Below, one piece after another: positions 8,539-17,729 of a stretch of DNA of 43,206 nucleotides. Every line of letters starts with the position of its first letter. Position 1 is the stretch's first letter. The notes below the pieces were generated by a model. It did not search any database and was not told the DNA's origin. It saw only the letters and a program-made list of their open reading frames with translations. Location: assembly GCA_902615835.1 (NCBI GenBank), contig CACMQL010000014.1, positions 1 to 43,206 on the forward strand, in the 5' to 3' direction. The stretch comes from an uncultured Verrucomicrobiota bacterium (GTDB taxonomy: Bacteria; Verrucomicrobiota; Verrucomicrobiia; Opitutales; Seribacteraceae). The position numbers and the translations under genes were made by a program.

Positions 8539-11426
8539 GATTTGGAACCGGCAAGTTGAGCCTCAAGACGACTGAGGAAAATACCGGTATTGGTTTCTTG
8601 CTTGGATAATAAAGCGGGAGATCCCTGAAAGACTACTTTTCCACCCATATCCCCTCCTTCGGGTCCAATTTCCACAACATGATCGGCCAATCGAATAACA
8701 TCCAAATTATGTTCGATCACCACCAAGGTATTTCCGGCATCCCGCAAGCGAAACAATAGATCCATAAGTTTTTGCACATCCAACCAATGAAGACCCGTAG
8801 TGGGTTCATCAAGTAAATAGAGAGCACGACCTGCTTGCTTCCGGCTAAGCTCGAGAGAAAGCTTGAGGCGCTGGGCCTCGCCGCCGGAAAGGGTATTGGA
8901 GGGTTGCCCCAATTTTAAGTAGCCCAAGCCAACTGCATCGAGAGTCTCCAACTTTCCAAGGATTGCAGGTTGTTTACAAAACACTTCCTTTGCCTCCTCC
9001 ACGCTCATATTTAAAACTTCAGCGATATTATAACCCCGAAACCTAACCTCCAATGTTTCCCGATTGTAACGCATGCCTTGACAGCTTTCACATGGGATGT
9101 AGACATCCGCAAGGAATTGCATGTCTAATTTGACCATACCGTCACCTTTACACCTCTCACATCTACCTCCAGGCAGATTGAAACTGAAACGGCCCGCGGT
9201 GTAGCCACGCACCCGGCTAAGTGAACATTGGGCGTAGAGCTTTCGTAACTGATCAAAGAGTTTCACAAAAGTTGCGGGGTTTGACCTTGGACTTTTTCCG
9301 ATAGGTGATTGATCCACGCGAACCACCTGATCAAAATTTTGAAGCCCGTCAACGCCTGCACTTTCTCCGGGTATTTGCTTGGACCTGTGCAATTCAAGGG
9401 CAGCGGTTTTGGCAAGAACTTCATTAACAAGGGTGCTTTTTCCTGATCCCGAAACCCCGCAAACGACAGTTAATAAACCGACTGGAAACCCAACATCAAT
9501 TTCCTTCAGATTATTCGCGCTGGCCTTCTTAACCCTGAGAAAACTTTTCGCCGGCTTCTTTGTTTGAAAATCCTTCTCCACCGCCTCTTTGCCCGATAGG
9601 AAATTTCCACTTACGCTAAACTCGCATTCAATACACGCCTTCACATCTCCTGAGAATAATAACTCTCCTCCATTTATTCCGGGTCCCGGGCCCACTTCGA
9701 TCAAGTGATCACAGGCAAGTAGCGTCTCCGCATCATGTTCCACAACCACAACAGTATTTCCCCGGTCACGAAGGCCCTGAACCACGGAAAGCAAGCACTC
9801 ATGGTCTGCCGGATGAAGCCCCACACTCGGTTCATCCAAGGCATAGGTAACGCCGACCAAGCCCATTCCCAATTGAGTTGCCAACCTCGATCTTTGTGCC
9901 TCGCCGCCACTTAGGCTCCTGTAGGCCCGGTCAAGTGAAAGATATCCAAGCCCAACTTCATTTATAAAACCAAGTCTCTGTTCAAGCCCGTTGTATGCAT
10001 CGGAAACTTTTGAAAAAAGTTTCTCATTTTGTTTGTCCGGCTTGAGAAAATTCCATGCATCCCGAGCGGAGAAATGAAGGAAATCACCGAGTGACAAGCC
10101 ATTGACCAAGACAGAACGGGCAAAAGCTGAGAGCCTTTTTCCCTGGCAATCAGGGCAAACTTTACCCTGCTGATATCCTAACAGCTTAGCTCTCAATGTG
10201 TCACTGGAGGTGGTTTTCATGGTATTTTCGAGGTCCTTTAAAATTCCGGGGAAAACTTGCTTCTTCGCCTTACCCCGACCGGCCTGAAGTTTAAGGGTAA
10301 ATTCTCTGCAGGGATCTCCATAAAGTAATAGCTGTCTGATCTCCCGAGGAATCTTCTCCCAAGGCTTTCGATTATCAAACGGAACCTGTTCTGCCAGAGC
10401 TTTGAGAATATTCTTCCTCAAATTGATCATTTTTCTTGATCCCAACCTCCAAGGCTTAACCGCACCCATGCCCAGGGTGAGGGATGGGTCAGGGATGACT
10501 AATTCTTCGCGAAAGGAAAGGATCTCCCCTAACCCACCGCAAGTCTTACAAGCACCATTTGGGTGGTTCCAGGAAAAATGCCGGGGAGTCAGTTTGGGGT
10601 AGACAGTCCCGCAAGTTTCACATGCAAGGCTTTGCGATAAGTTAATCTCCGTGTTTTGCTCTTCTCCATCGATCCAAGCGATGGCCCTTTCCTTTCCCTC
10701 CTTAAAAGCAAGCTCGAGCGAATCAGCCAATCGGGATCGGTTAGATTCATTCATCACAAATCGATCGATCACGAGTTCCACTATAAATTCACGTCCCGCA
10801 CTTTTTGCAGGCAGTAGATCATAGTCATCGAGTCTTTTGATGCGGTTATCTATGCGGACCCGCTGGAATCCCCTGCGTTCCAACGCCTCAAATTCCTCCC
10901 GCAAAATCGAGGCCTTCGCAGTCATGAAAGGAGCAAGTAGAATAACGCGGTTACCCTGACCGACCTTAACAACCTCTGCCACGCAATCATCAAGAGAGCG
11001 CTGGGAAACCCTCGAACCATCCAACGGACAATGAGGAATCCCAACTGTTGCCCAAAGCAACCTGGCGTAATCTGCAATCTCCGTAGCGCTGGCAACCGTG
11101 CTTCTCGGGCCGGAGGAACCCGCATAGGCCTGTCCGATCGCAAGAACGGGTGATAATCCCTCAACGAAATCCACATCCGGTCGCCTTACTTTTTCCAACG
11201 CCTGCCTTGCTTGCGTGGATAAACTTTCGACATATTTACGGTGCCCTTCGGCTGCCATAACATCGAAAACAAGCGAAGATTTCCCAGAACCACTTACACC
11301 CGTTACTCCAATTAATTTACCCCTTGGAAGCTCAACAGTAAGATTTTTTAAATTATTTTCACGGGCACCCTTGATAAAAATATTTCCTTCGTCAAACCCG
11401 GACTTCCCCTTTTTTTTGGCTACCAT
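8535..11426 (-). CDS. uvrA: excinuclease ABC subunit A
   Basis: UvrA is the damage-recognition ATPase of nucleotide excision repair; it loads UvrB. The 963-residue product has two ABC ATPase modules: Walker A GVSGSGKSS (43-51) and GVSGSGKST (about 655), and signatures LSGGEAQRSRLATQL (about 500) and LSGGEAQRLKLSLEL (about 840). The Walker B/D-loops are ALDEPSVGLHPAD and LLDEPTTGLHWLD. A UvrB-binding/insertion region is present (GFQRVRIDNRIKRLDDYD, then VELVIDRFV). Zinc-binding Cys pairs are seen at CETC...CKTC (about 270-300) and CERC...CESC (about 752-780). It is diverged in places (for example AIGQAYAGSSGPRSTV instead of the usual SIDQKTTSRNPRSTV), so it might be a second uvrA paralogue in this genome. 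Confidence 0.93.
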   Translation of the reverse strand: MVAKKKGKSGFDEGNIFIKGARENNLKNLTVELPRGKLIGVTGVSGSGKSSLVFDVMAAEGHRKYVESLSTQARQALEKVRRPDVDFVEGLSPVLAIGQAYAGSSGPRSTVASATEIADYARLLWATVGIPHCPLDGSRVSQRSLDDCVAEVVKVGQGNRVILLAPFMTAKASILREEFEALERRGFQRVRIDNRIKRLDDYDLLPAKSAGREFIVELVIDRFVMNESNRSRLADSLELAFKEGKERAIAWIDGEEQNTEINLSQSLACETCGTVYPKLTPRHFSWNHPNGACKTCGGLGEILSFREELVIPDPSLTLGMGAVKPWRLGSRKMINLRKNILKALAEQVPFDNRKPWEKIPREIRQLLLYGDPCREFTLKLQAGRGKAKKQVFPGILKDLENTMKTTSSDTLRAKLLGYQQGKVCPDCQGKRLSAFARSVLVNGLSLGDFLHFSARDAWNFLKPDKQNEKLFSKVSDAYNGLEQRLGFINEVGLGYLSLDRAYRSLSGGEAQRSRLATQLGMGLVGVTYALDEPSVGLHPADHECLLSVVQGLRDRGNTVVVVEHDAETLLACDHLIEVGPGPGINGGELLFSGDVKACIECEFSVSGNFLSGKEAVEKDFQTKKPAKSFLRVKKASANNLKEIDVGFPVGLLTVVCGVSGSGKSTLVNEVLAKTAALELHRSKQIPGESAGVDGLQNFDQVVRVDQSPIGKSPRSNPATFVKLFDQLRKLYAQCSLSRVRGYTAGRFSFNLPGGRCERCKGDGMVKLDMQFLADVYIPCESCQGMRYNRETLEVRFRGYNIAEVLNMSVEEAKEVFCKQPAILGKLETLDAVGLGYLKLGQPSNTLSGGEAQRLKLSLELSRKQAGRALYLLDEPTTGLHWLDVQKLMDLLFRLRDAGNTLVVIEHNLDVIRLADHVVEIGPEGGDMGGKVVFQGSPALLSKQETNTGIFLSRLEAQLAGSKS

Positions 11427-11497
11427 GAATCGAATTTTTATGTATTAAATTCCATCCCGTGCCAATCCCAATGGGAATGAATTTGCCTAGCATGACC

Positions 11498-11502
11498 GGA
11501 GG
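11498..11502 (+). promoter_or_regulatory. Shine-Dalgarno GGAGG selecting the glutaredoxin-like start
   Basis: GGAGG lies 4 nt before ATG 11507 and 13 nt before the in-frame ATG 11516. The further upstream in-frame starts (GTG 11459, ATG 11471, 11477 and 11492) have no comparable site, so the Met/Gly-rich leader of the longer frame is probably not translated. Confidence 0.55.
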
Positions 11503-11506
11503 TGTA

Positions 11507-11782
11507 ATGAATGGGATGATGCCTAAACCAAAATTATTTGTAAAAGAGGGATGTCCATGGTGTGTAGACGCACTCGCTTATTTTGAATCAAAGTCACTAA
11601 TGATGGAGATTATTGATGTAAGAAAAGACCCTTCCAAAATGAATGATCTGCTTGCAGCGAGTGGTCAGAGTAAAACACCCACTCTCCAAAATGGAGATTT
11701 TGTGGTCGCTGACTTTGATATTGGAGAATTCGAACAAGCCATGTCCGAAAATCCTGAAGAGGCTCAAAAATTGGGCTTGTAA
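11507..11782 (+). CDS. glutaredoxin-like thiol-disulfide protein
   Basis: This is a thioredoxin-fold protein of about 91 residues from ATG 11507. It shows β1 KPKLFVKEG, the redox motif CPWC, then a helix (VDALAYFESKS). The cis-Pro strand SKTPTLQNGD follows, and the C-terminal ADFDIGEFEQAM resembles the glutaredoxin D-[IL]-x-x-[FL] end. It would reduce disulfides or glutathionylated proteins in the cytosol. The start was chosen by the GGAGG site; a GTG start at 11459 would add 16 residues. It is divergent from uvrA (80 nt between starts). Confidence 0.8.
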   Translation: MNGMMPKPKLFVKEGCPWCVDALAYFESKSLMMEIIDVRKDPSKMNDLLAASGQSKTPTLQNGDFVVADFDIGEFEQAMSENPEEAQKLGL

Positions 11783-11813
11783 GCCAAAGTCTTGTAACCG
11801 GCGGTTTTTAGAA

Positions 11814-12506
11814 CTACTTGAGCAAGTTGATTCTTCGATTAAGATCCTGAAGTTTTTCTTCAAGTTCTCTCATCGACCCCTGCAATGGAACTGGGTCCCG
11901 ATCTTCTGGAGCGTCAGCGTTTATCATCCGCACACCTGCGGAAGTGTCATAAACCTTGACGGAGTCAGTCACTTTATCAGTAACATTTCCAGAAGTAACC
12001 AATTTCGTCGCCTCACGGCCGTTTCTATCGATGGTAATGGTCTGCGGGGAGTTTTCCAACAACAAGGTATCGGTAACATCCGAGTTGTATTTTTTTACTT
12101 GTCTATAATTATCGTGTTTTGCTTTTCGACCAACAACGGAAGTTTTCGCGGTTTTGAAAACCAAAAAGTTGTGTTCAATCGTATGGAAATGAGGATCTAC
12201 AATAAAGTGATCAGGCTGACCCTCCAAGGCATCATAAACCGCGGATTGCATTGATTGTTTAACCACGGCACCACCCAGTTCGTGCTCCTGCCTACGAGCA
12301 GTAAAAGCAGCCCGCCCGGGGTCTCCCCAGCGAATAAACCCTAACAATTCAGCACGGGTTCCTTCTCCGCGTATTTGCTCACCAATCTCAATATCAGCGG
12401 TCACTTCCGGATAAGGAACCAGAGGACCCGTTTTATTAGCAGTTCTTGTGCATGAAGAAAAGATCGCAAAGACCATAGTCAAAATGAAAGGAAATAGAAT
12501 ATTCAT
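11814..12506 (-). CDS. predicted lipoprotein, TRL-like, unknown function
   Basis: A 230-residue protein with an N-terminal hydrophobic segment and a lipobox-like end (FAIFSSC, Cys19), so probably lipid-anchored. The central part, with EGTRAELLGFIRWGDPGRAA followed by YDALEGQPDHFIVDP and ...TAKTSVVGRKAK, loosely resembles the TRL-type lipoproteins, which share a G-x-LGFI-x-x-GD...A-x-x-D-x-[LI]-x-[DN] layout ending in a V-x-G strand. The C-terminus (MRELEEKLQDLNRRINLLK) looks like a short coiled coil. It lies 18 nt downstream of the β-barrel gene, so they are likely co-transcribed. The family assignment is tentative and no function is claimed. Confidence 0.65.
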   Translation of the reverse strand: MNILFPFILTMVFAIFSSCTRTANKTGPLVPYPEVTADIEIGEQIRGEGTRAELLGFIRWGDPGRAAFTARRQEHELGGAVVKQSMQSAVYDALEGQPDHFIVDPHFHTIEHNFLVFKTAKTSVVGRKAKHDNYRQVKKYNSDVTDTLLLENSPQTITIDRNGREATKLVTSGNVTDKVTDSVKVYDTSAGVRMINADAPEDRDPVPLQGSMRELEEKLQDLNRRINLLK

Positions 12507-12524
12507 ATTATAAGATGTAAATGG

Positions 12525-13463
12525 TTAGAAATTTTTCTTGGTGGAGAAGTAGAATTCCAACCCCTCTTCAATCACATCATGACCACCGACCCCTGCGATA
12601 CCAAAACTAAAGTTCCAAGGAGCATTGGGCATCATGATAAACTCACTACCATACTCGACCCATAGATTGTCAGTTAAAATATCGCCATTTGAGTAGTTAA
12701 AACGAAGGAAGGGGAGAAGGGTAAAGTTTTCATGCAATTGGTAATGTAGAGCCAATCCACCACGAAAAAGCCAAAAGGAATCGTCATTCGCATCATTGCT
12801 TGGGTAAAAGTGACCAATCGAAAGTCTGCCCGACCAGTTCATGCCATAAGCGGTGCTTGACTCCAACATACTTTCGAAGGATACACTGGCCAAAGATTCA
12901 TCAAATATTGGAAAGTCACTCTTGGATTCAATGTAAGAAATGTTTACACCCCAAGCGACATATTGGTTAATCCTGAAATTAGGAAAAAGTTCAACACCAG
13001 AAACAAATCCGGTGTCATCAATGTTACCAACTTCGAAGCGTGATGCGGAGATAGGAATTTTGATATCTAAATTGGGGTTGTCTCCCAGACCCAGTCCCAA
13101 AGTAATTCCATACAGACTACTTTCAATCAAATCCTCGTCTGGGGTTAAAGGTGAATCATCCTTAAAAAAACCAAGATTAAATTCCTGGTTGGCATAATGT
13201 AGATCAAAATAAAATGTTTTTATAAAACCTTCCGTTACAGGAATATCAGTGGGTCTTCGAAGTTGTCTCAATTCATCAGCCAAACTGGAAAAACCCATAT
13301 AATATCCACTGGTTACTCCCTTCCGCAATGAGGCATCCATATCGTCTGGTACCGCTCCAGCAAGATAGGCATTTCGGACTGCTTCACCTCTGTCCGCTAG
13401 TAAAAGACCAGGGATTAGATATATGGAAAAAAGGATTAATTTTGGCAGCTTGGATTTTATCAT
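12525..13463 (-). CDS. predicted outer-membrane β-barrel protein, unknown function
   Basis: A 312-residue protein with an N-terminal signal peptide (KLPKLILFSIYLIPGLLLA|DRG). The remainder has alternating aromatic/polar strands (for example FIKTFYFDLHYANQEFNLGF, SLYGITLGLGLG, WSGRLSIGHFYP, LALHYQL, FSFGIAGVGG) separated by acidic loops. It ends in Phe (FYFSTKKNF), the usual barrel-insertion signal. Residues about 25-75 form a non-barrel N-terminal part (AVRNAYLAGAVPDD...). I do not recognise a named family. It precedes the lipoprotein gene on the same strand by 18 nt. Confidence 0.7.
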   Translation of the reverse strand: MIKSKLPKLILFSIYLIPGLLLADRGEAVRNAYLAGAVPDDMDASLRKGVTSGYYMGFSSLADELRQLRRPTDIPVTEGFIKTFYFDLHYANQEFNLGFFKDDSPLTPDEDLIESSLYGITLGLGLGDNPNLDIKIPISASRFEVGNIDDTGFVSGVELFPNFRINQYVAWGVNISYIESKSDFPIFDESLASVSFESMLESSTAYGMNWSGRLSIGHFYPSNDANDDSFWLFRGGLALHYQLHENFTLLPFLRFNYSNGDILTDNLWVEYGSEFIMMPNAPWNFSFGIAGVGGHDVIEEGLEFYFSTKKNF

Positions 13464-13550
13464 TGTAAGAGTTTAGTTTAAAGTTACGGCGAGAATTTGA
13501 CGACTTTCTCTTTCAGTCAACAATGAATTCATTAAAAGCATGAGAGAAAT

Positions 13551-14738
13551 TCAGCTTATTTCTTGGCAAAAAGCAGCTAGACGACATAATCCTTTTTCGA
13601 TGATCTCATCAGAAGTGGCATAACTCAAACGAATGTACCCGTCGGCTCCAAACGCATGACCCGAAACAACGGCCACTTTTTTCTTTTCCAGTAATTGATT
13701 GGAAAAATTCTCCGAACTCATTGCTAAATTTGCTATTTTTGGAAATAAATAAAAGGCTCCCTGAGAGCGCAGACAACTTACTCCATCTATCGCATTTAAT
13801 CCTTGCAAAAGCGTAAGCCTTCGTCGGTCGAAATGAACAAGCATCTCATTAACTGCAGCCATTGCGGATGACCAGTTCTGGACTGCAGCCAATGCACCGT
13901 ATTGTGCAAAGGTAGTGGCATTCGATGTGGTTTGACTTTGCAGGGAAGCCACGGCCTTGGCAATTTCCGGGTTGGCGACCAAGATCCCCAACCTCCATCC
14001 GGTCATGGAAAAAGTTTTACTGAATCCGGAAACAGTAATTACCCGCTCCGAAGCCTCCTTGGAGAAGCTGGCAGGGCGATAATGAGTGGATCCATCATAC
14101 AAAAGATATTCATAAATTTCATCTGACATGACCAACAAATCTTTTTTGCAGGCCAACTCAACAATCTCTTCCATTTCTGATTTATCATAGAGACATCCCG
14201 TTGGGTTGGAAGGGCTGTTCAAAATTATTAATTTAGTAGCAGGGGTAAGTGCATCCTCTATTTGGGCAGCCGTCAGTTTGAACCCTTGTTCGTCTCCAGC
14301 CAAAATAATTTTAGGTTCAGCGCCGGCAAGTTTGACCATCTCAGGATAACTTACCCAGTAGGGAGCAGGGATAATCACCTCATCTCCTGGTCCGCAGGTT
14401 GCCAGAATAGCAAGGTAACAGGAAAATTTCCCACCGGGGCTGACAACCACCTGAGCTGGGTTGACCTCGGACAAAACACCGAGCTGGTGATACTGATCGG
14501 CAAGAGCTTGCCGTAAATCAGGAATCCCCGCGGCCGGGGCGTATTTTGTTTTCCCCTCAATTAAAGACCTGGCACAGGCATCTTTGATGAAATCCGGCGT
14601 ATCAAAGTCCGGTTCACCGGCACCGAACCCGCAAACATCTTCACCGGCTGCTTTTAATGCTTTTGCTTTCGCGTCAACGGCAAGGGTTGGAGAAGGGGAC
14701 ACATTTTTGGCCCATCGAGATAGATAATTACTTTTCAT
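13551..14738 (-). CDS. aspC: class I pyridoxal-phosphate aminotransferase (aspartate aminotransferase type)
   Basis: This 395-residue fold-type I PLP enzyme resembles the Iβ aspartate/prephenate aminotransferases. Seen are [11 protein letters not shown] near the N-terminus, [17 protein letters not shown], the substrate/PLP region [31 protein letters not shown] and the PLP lysine in [15 protein letters not shown]. The C-terminal part has GAFYLFPKI and [10 protein letters not shown]. It would transfer the amino group between aspartate (or related amino acids) and 2-oxoglutarate in the cytosol. The exact substrate (aspartate or prephenate) is uncertain. It lies 54 nt downstream of the LolA-like gene. 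Confidence 0.85.
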   Translation of the reverse strand: MKSNYLSRWAKNVSPSPTLAVDAKAKALKAAGEDVCGFGAGEPDFDTPDFIKDACARSLIEGKTKYAPAAGIPDLRQALADQYHQLGVLSEVNPAQVVVSPGGKFSCYLAILATCGPGDEVIIPAPYWVSYPEMVKLAGAEPKIILAGDEQGFKLTAAQIEDALTPATKLIILNSPSNPTGCLYDKSEMEEIVELACKKDLLVMSDEIYEYLLYDGSTHYRPASFSKEASERVITVSGFSKTFSMTGWRLGILVANPEIAKAVASLQSQTTSNATTFAQYGALAAVQNWSSAMAAVNEMLVHFDRRRLTLLQGLNAIDGVSCLRSQGAFYLFPKIANLAMSSENFSNQLLEKKKVAVVSGHAFGADGYIRLSYATSDEIIEKGLCRLAAFCQEIS

Positions 14739-14792
14739 TAAAATTAATTGACGCTAGAAAAAACCAAATACCAAGCAAGACGAAAGACTTGA

Positions 14793-15662
14793 TTAATCGG
14801 TGGGAAGGTAAAGTTCTGGATCTACCTGTATGGGTTGGGCAAGGTTCAGGGAGAGAAAAAGAGATTCATCTAAATCCAAACCCAAAGCAGCCGATGTAAT
14901 TTTCATTCTCGTAACCGATCGGCTTTTTCGGTCGCGGCAGTCAATTTCTTTCACAATCCATTGATCGCCGATTTTTTTAAAACTTCGCAATATTAAACTG
15001 CGCACGGCGATCTGACTTTTTCCCAAAACTTCGACCCGCAGTGGGGCATCATAGGCATCGTCCAATGCCAAGGTTACGCTTTGCCAGTCGGGCTTTCTTT
15101 TATTCACCCAAGGGGGGCAGGGGAATGCAAAAATATGAGCAGGTCGACCCGCCACTTTTCCCGAATGCACATATTTGCCATCCCAAAAAACAAACGGCAT
15201 AAGCAAATCAAACGAAGTTTGGTTCATACCTTCCACCAATGGCTCTAAGGAGTCTTCCAGAGAAATTAATTGAGCCGTTGAATTACCGGCCATGCACTTC
15301 CATAATTTTGGATTTTGTCCGTTCAGCAGAAGATAATGCGTCGGACTCTTTTCTTTTGTGTTACCAGCAAGAGAAATTCGGGAAGCTCCGCACCCCATGA
15401 ATGTTCCACTAAGAAAGCCAATTTTAACAGTTTCATTTCCACGCCTAGGCATATGTCGCAGTTGAAACTGCATGCTATACCCTTCGTGGTATCGACTGCC
15501 GTTTGCTTCATCAAGCAAAGAACTGCGATAAGCCGAGAGTCGTTTTTGAGCGGATGCTTCCGTTAAAACCTTGGCAAAACCACGGGCCGGAAAACGGACT
15601 GAAGATTCGAGGTTAAGGACCGTCGAAACAAAAAGGGAACAAAACAAGATTAAGTTGCCCAT
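14793..15662 (-). CDS. LolA-like outer-membrane lipoprotein-sorting family protein
   Basis: A 289-residue exported protein with an N-terminal signal peptide (LILFCSLFVSTVLNLESS). The late part, with the pattern ...APLRVEVLGKSQ..RSLILRSFKKIGDQWIVKEID..., then SRSVTRMKITSAAL and DESLFL, matches the LolA-like (PF17131-type) β-sheet proteins often annotated as outer-membrane lipoprotein-sorting proteins. There is no lipobox Cys after the signal, so a periplasmic location is likely. It may carry lipids or lipoproteins across the periplasm, but this is family inference. It sits 18 nt downstream of secG. Confidence 0.65.
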   Translation of the reverse strand: MGNLILFCSLFVSTVLNLESSVRFPARGFAKVLTEASAQKRLSAYRSSLLDEANGSRYHEGYSMQFQLRHMPRRGNETVKIGFLSGTFMGCGASRISLAGNTKEKSPTHYLLLNGQNPKLWKCMAGNSTAQLISLEDSLEPLVEGMNQTSFDLLMPFVFWDGKYVHSGKVAGRPAHIFAFPCPPWVNKRKPDWQSVTLALDDAYDAPLRVEVLGKSQIAVRSLILRSFKKIGDQWIVKEIDCRDRKSRSVTRMKITSAALGLDLDESLFLSLNLAQPIQVDPELYLPTD

Positions 15663-15680
15663 TTTGAAGGGCTAGACTTT

Positions 15681-16073
15681 TTATTCCGACTTATTACCCT
15701 CTAGAGGAACTTGTTCTCCGGGGATAACCGGGGCAGGCACTGGCTCGCTGGGTGGAGCGGGTACTTCGATGTCAATCGGGACTGGTGAGGAAACGGGGTC
15801 GGGCGTCATTTCAACCCCAGTACGTTGTAGGGTTTCAACTTCGCCAGCCTGTCCTTGGTAAGTAACATAGAGAATGACTGCTAAAATAAAAAAGCCGAGG
15901 ATTCCCCAGACGGTAAGTTTAGTAAGTTGGGCAGCGGATCCTGCTCCCAAAACTTGGTCAGCCGCACCTCCACCAAGTGCAGAGCCCATACCGCCGGATG
16001 TTCTCTGAATAAGAATGAGAAGAACAATGACGAGACATAGTAAGATAAGAAGGGTAGTTAAAAATATGATCAT
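15681..16073 (-). CDS. secG: preprotein translocase subunit SecG
   Basis: SecG is the small accessory subunit of the SecYEG protein-export channel. From ATG 16073 the product has 130 residues. There are two transmembrane helices (IIFLTTLLILLCLVIVLLIL and LTVWGILGFFILAVILYVTY) with the conserved loop IQRTSGGMGSALGGG between them. The C-terminus is an acidic Pro-rich tail (VPAPPSEPVPAPVIPGE). A frame from an upstream start at 16112 would add 13 polar residues before the first helix; SecG normally starts directly with the helix, so I chose 16073. It is in the parB-secG-LolA-like run. Confidence 0.9.
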   Translation of the reverse strand: MIIFLTTLLILLCLVIVLLILIQRTSGGMGSALGGGAADQVLGAGSAAQLTKLTVWGILGFFILAVILYVTYQGQAGEVETLQRTGVEMTPDPVSSPVPIDIEVPAPPSEPVPAPVIPGEQVPLEGNKSE

Positions 16074-16118
16074 AACTTCGTTTCTTATGAATGAAAGATT
16101 ATGGTAAAGCAATTCGAT

Positions 16119-17081
16119 TTAACGTACGCCAAGGCTGTTCAGGAGAGTTTTTAAATCATTTTCGTCCTTGAAGGAAAAGGTGATTTTCCCATTTCCATTG
16201 GGATCGGACTGAATTTTCACTTTTCTTTTGAGGACAGAGGTTGCTTTCTGTGCCAATGGGAAAAGTTCCGCATTTCGGGCACTGCTTTTGGAAAGACCCT
16301 TGTTTACCTCAACGGATAATTTTTGAATTTCCTCCTCACACCTGCGGACGGACCAACCCATTTCTACAATTTCTTTGGCCAGTGAAATCCGAACTTTAGG
16401 GTCATTTATACCCAGCAGAACTTTGGCGTGACCAGGACTCATTTTTCCATCGGCTAAAAAGTTTCGAAGTGTTTCCTCCAAATGAAGAAAACGCATGGTA
16501 TTGGTTATGTATGAACGACTCTTTCCCACTCTTTCAGCCAGTTTCGCCTGCGTTAATCCGAACTCATTGACTAATGAATGATAGCCCATGGATTCTTCAA
16601 TTGGGTTTAATCCTTCTCTCTGAAGATTTTCGATTAATGAAAGACTTGCAGAAGAAATCTCAGTGGTGGTCATTACCCGAGCGAGAATTTTTTCCCTTTT
16701 GAGAAACTGATGGGCCCGCCAACGTCTCTCCCCGGCAATCAACTGATAATCCTCAAGAATTTTGCGAACCACCACGGGTTGAAGTAATCCCTCCGTTTCA
16801 ATACTGGCAGCCAATTCTTTGAGCGATTCAGGATCAATTGTTTTTCTTGGTTGATAAGGATTGGGTACGATCTGATTGACTCCAATTTCAAGTAATTGAG
16901 GATCAGTTGATCTATTACTTTTAGTTATAACTTGTTTCTCCTTATCTTTGACGGAGGGTGATTCCTGCTTCGAAATTTGGGGAATTGTTTGAACGGTTTC
17001 CGGGGTCTCCTGCACGGAGCGAATGCCCCCTGAAATCAGACTGTCCAGTCCCCTTCCCAATCGTGATTCTTGCTTGGACAT
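16119..17081 (-). CDS. parB: ParB chromosome-partitioning protein
   Basis: ParB is the CTP-dependent clamp that loads at parS and, with ParA and SMC, segregates the chromosome. The 320-residue product has the N-terminal ParA-contact motif LGRGLDSLI and the ParB/Srx CTPase core (VNQIVPNPYQPRK, GLLQPVVV, the GERRWRA motif, ENLQREGLNPIEE). A helix-turn-helix domain follows (GLTQAKLAERVGKSRSYITN, MSPGHAKVLL), then a C-terminal dimerisation part. The gene starts 2 nt after the LysM gene stop. No parA is adjacent, unlike the common parAB pair. No clear parS was seen in the window. Confidence 0.95.
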   Translation of the reverse strand: MSKQESRLGRGLDSLISGGIRSVQETPETVQTIPQISKQESPSVKDKEKQVITKSNRSTDPQLLEIGVNQIVPNPYQPRKTIDPESLKELAASIETEGLLQPVVVRKILEDYQLIAGERRWRAHQFLKREKILARVMTTTEISSASLSLIENLQREGLNPIEESMGYHSLVNEFGLTQAKLAERVGKSRSYITNTMRFLHLEETLRNFLADGKMSPGHAKVLLGINDPKVRISLAKEIVEMGWSVRRCEEEIQKLSVEVNKGLSKSSARNAELFPLAQKATSVLKRKVKIQSDPNGNGKITFSFKDENDLKTLLNSLGVR

Positions 17082-17083
17082 GG

Positions 17084-17668
17084 TTATTTCTGGGGCACAA
17101 AAAGTTCTTTGCCGACAGATACTTTGGTGGGATCCGTAATCTGATTTGCGTCAATAATCCACTTCACTCTGGATTCATATTTTTTGGCGATACTGCTTAC
17201 CGTTTCTCCTTTTTCCACTTTATGAACAAAGCCTTTCTGTGGATAGTCGGTGGAGAAAGACATTGCTGGAGTAGGGGTGATTGGACCCTGAGAGATTTTT
17301 TCAAACCCGTCATTCATCTGCTTGATCAGTTCCTGCATCTGTTGGTTTACATTGGTTTGCATCTTTACTTGGGATCCAGCATTTTCCTGCACTTTCTTTT
17401 CGATGGAAGAAAGTCTTCCATTTACTTGAACCATTTGAGCTGAAGAGATCCCTTGATCCGAGTTTGCCTTCTTGGAAAAACTCTGCACCACCACTCGTAA
17501 CTGTGCATTCTCTCTTCTTAGCAGTTCAACTTCACTTCGCAGTCCAGCCACTTCACGGGAAATCAACTCCAAGTCTTGTTTAAGGTTTGCTACCTGAACA
17601 TTAGCTGAGGTGCTAAAAGGCAAAACCACCACATGCAGATAAAAGAATTTAACCAATATATTTTTCAT
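17084..17668 (-). CDS. LysM-domain coiled-coil protein
   Basis: A 194-residue exported protein. A signal peptide (MKNILVKFFYLHVVVLPFSTSA) is followed by a long coiled coil with leucine heptads (VANLKQDLELISREVAGLRS, EVELLRRENAQL) and a glutamine-rich second coil. The C-terminal LysM domain (HKVEKGETVSSIAKKYESRV ... IIDANQI ... VSVGKELFVP) would bind peptidoglycan. An alternative start 12 nt upstream exists; ATG 17668 gives a cleaner signal peptide and a GGTGG-like site precedes it. The gene abuts parB, so it is probably in the same operon. The role in the wall is not known. Confidence 0.8.
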   Translation of the reverse strand: MKNILVKFFYLHVVVLPFSTSANVQVANLKQDLELISREVAGLRSEVELLRRENAQLRVVVQSFSKKANSDQGISSAQMVQVNGRLSSIEKKVQENAGSQVKMQTNVNQQMQELIKQMNDGFEKISQGPITPTPAMSFSTDYPQKGFVHKVEKGETVSSIAKKYESRVKWIIDANQITDPTKVSVGKELFVPQK

Positions 17669-17729
17669 AACCCACCACATTTATTAAAGTAAATGTAGAT
17701 TGAATTGGATTCAAGAAATCTTTCGCAGA

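Noticed and set aside
11796-11810. AACC-GGC-GGTTTTT hairpin between glutaredoxin and lipoprotein genes
   Set aside because: The stem is only 4 bp, too weak to call a terminator, although the position between convergent genes is suggestive.
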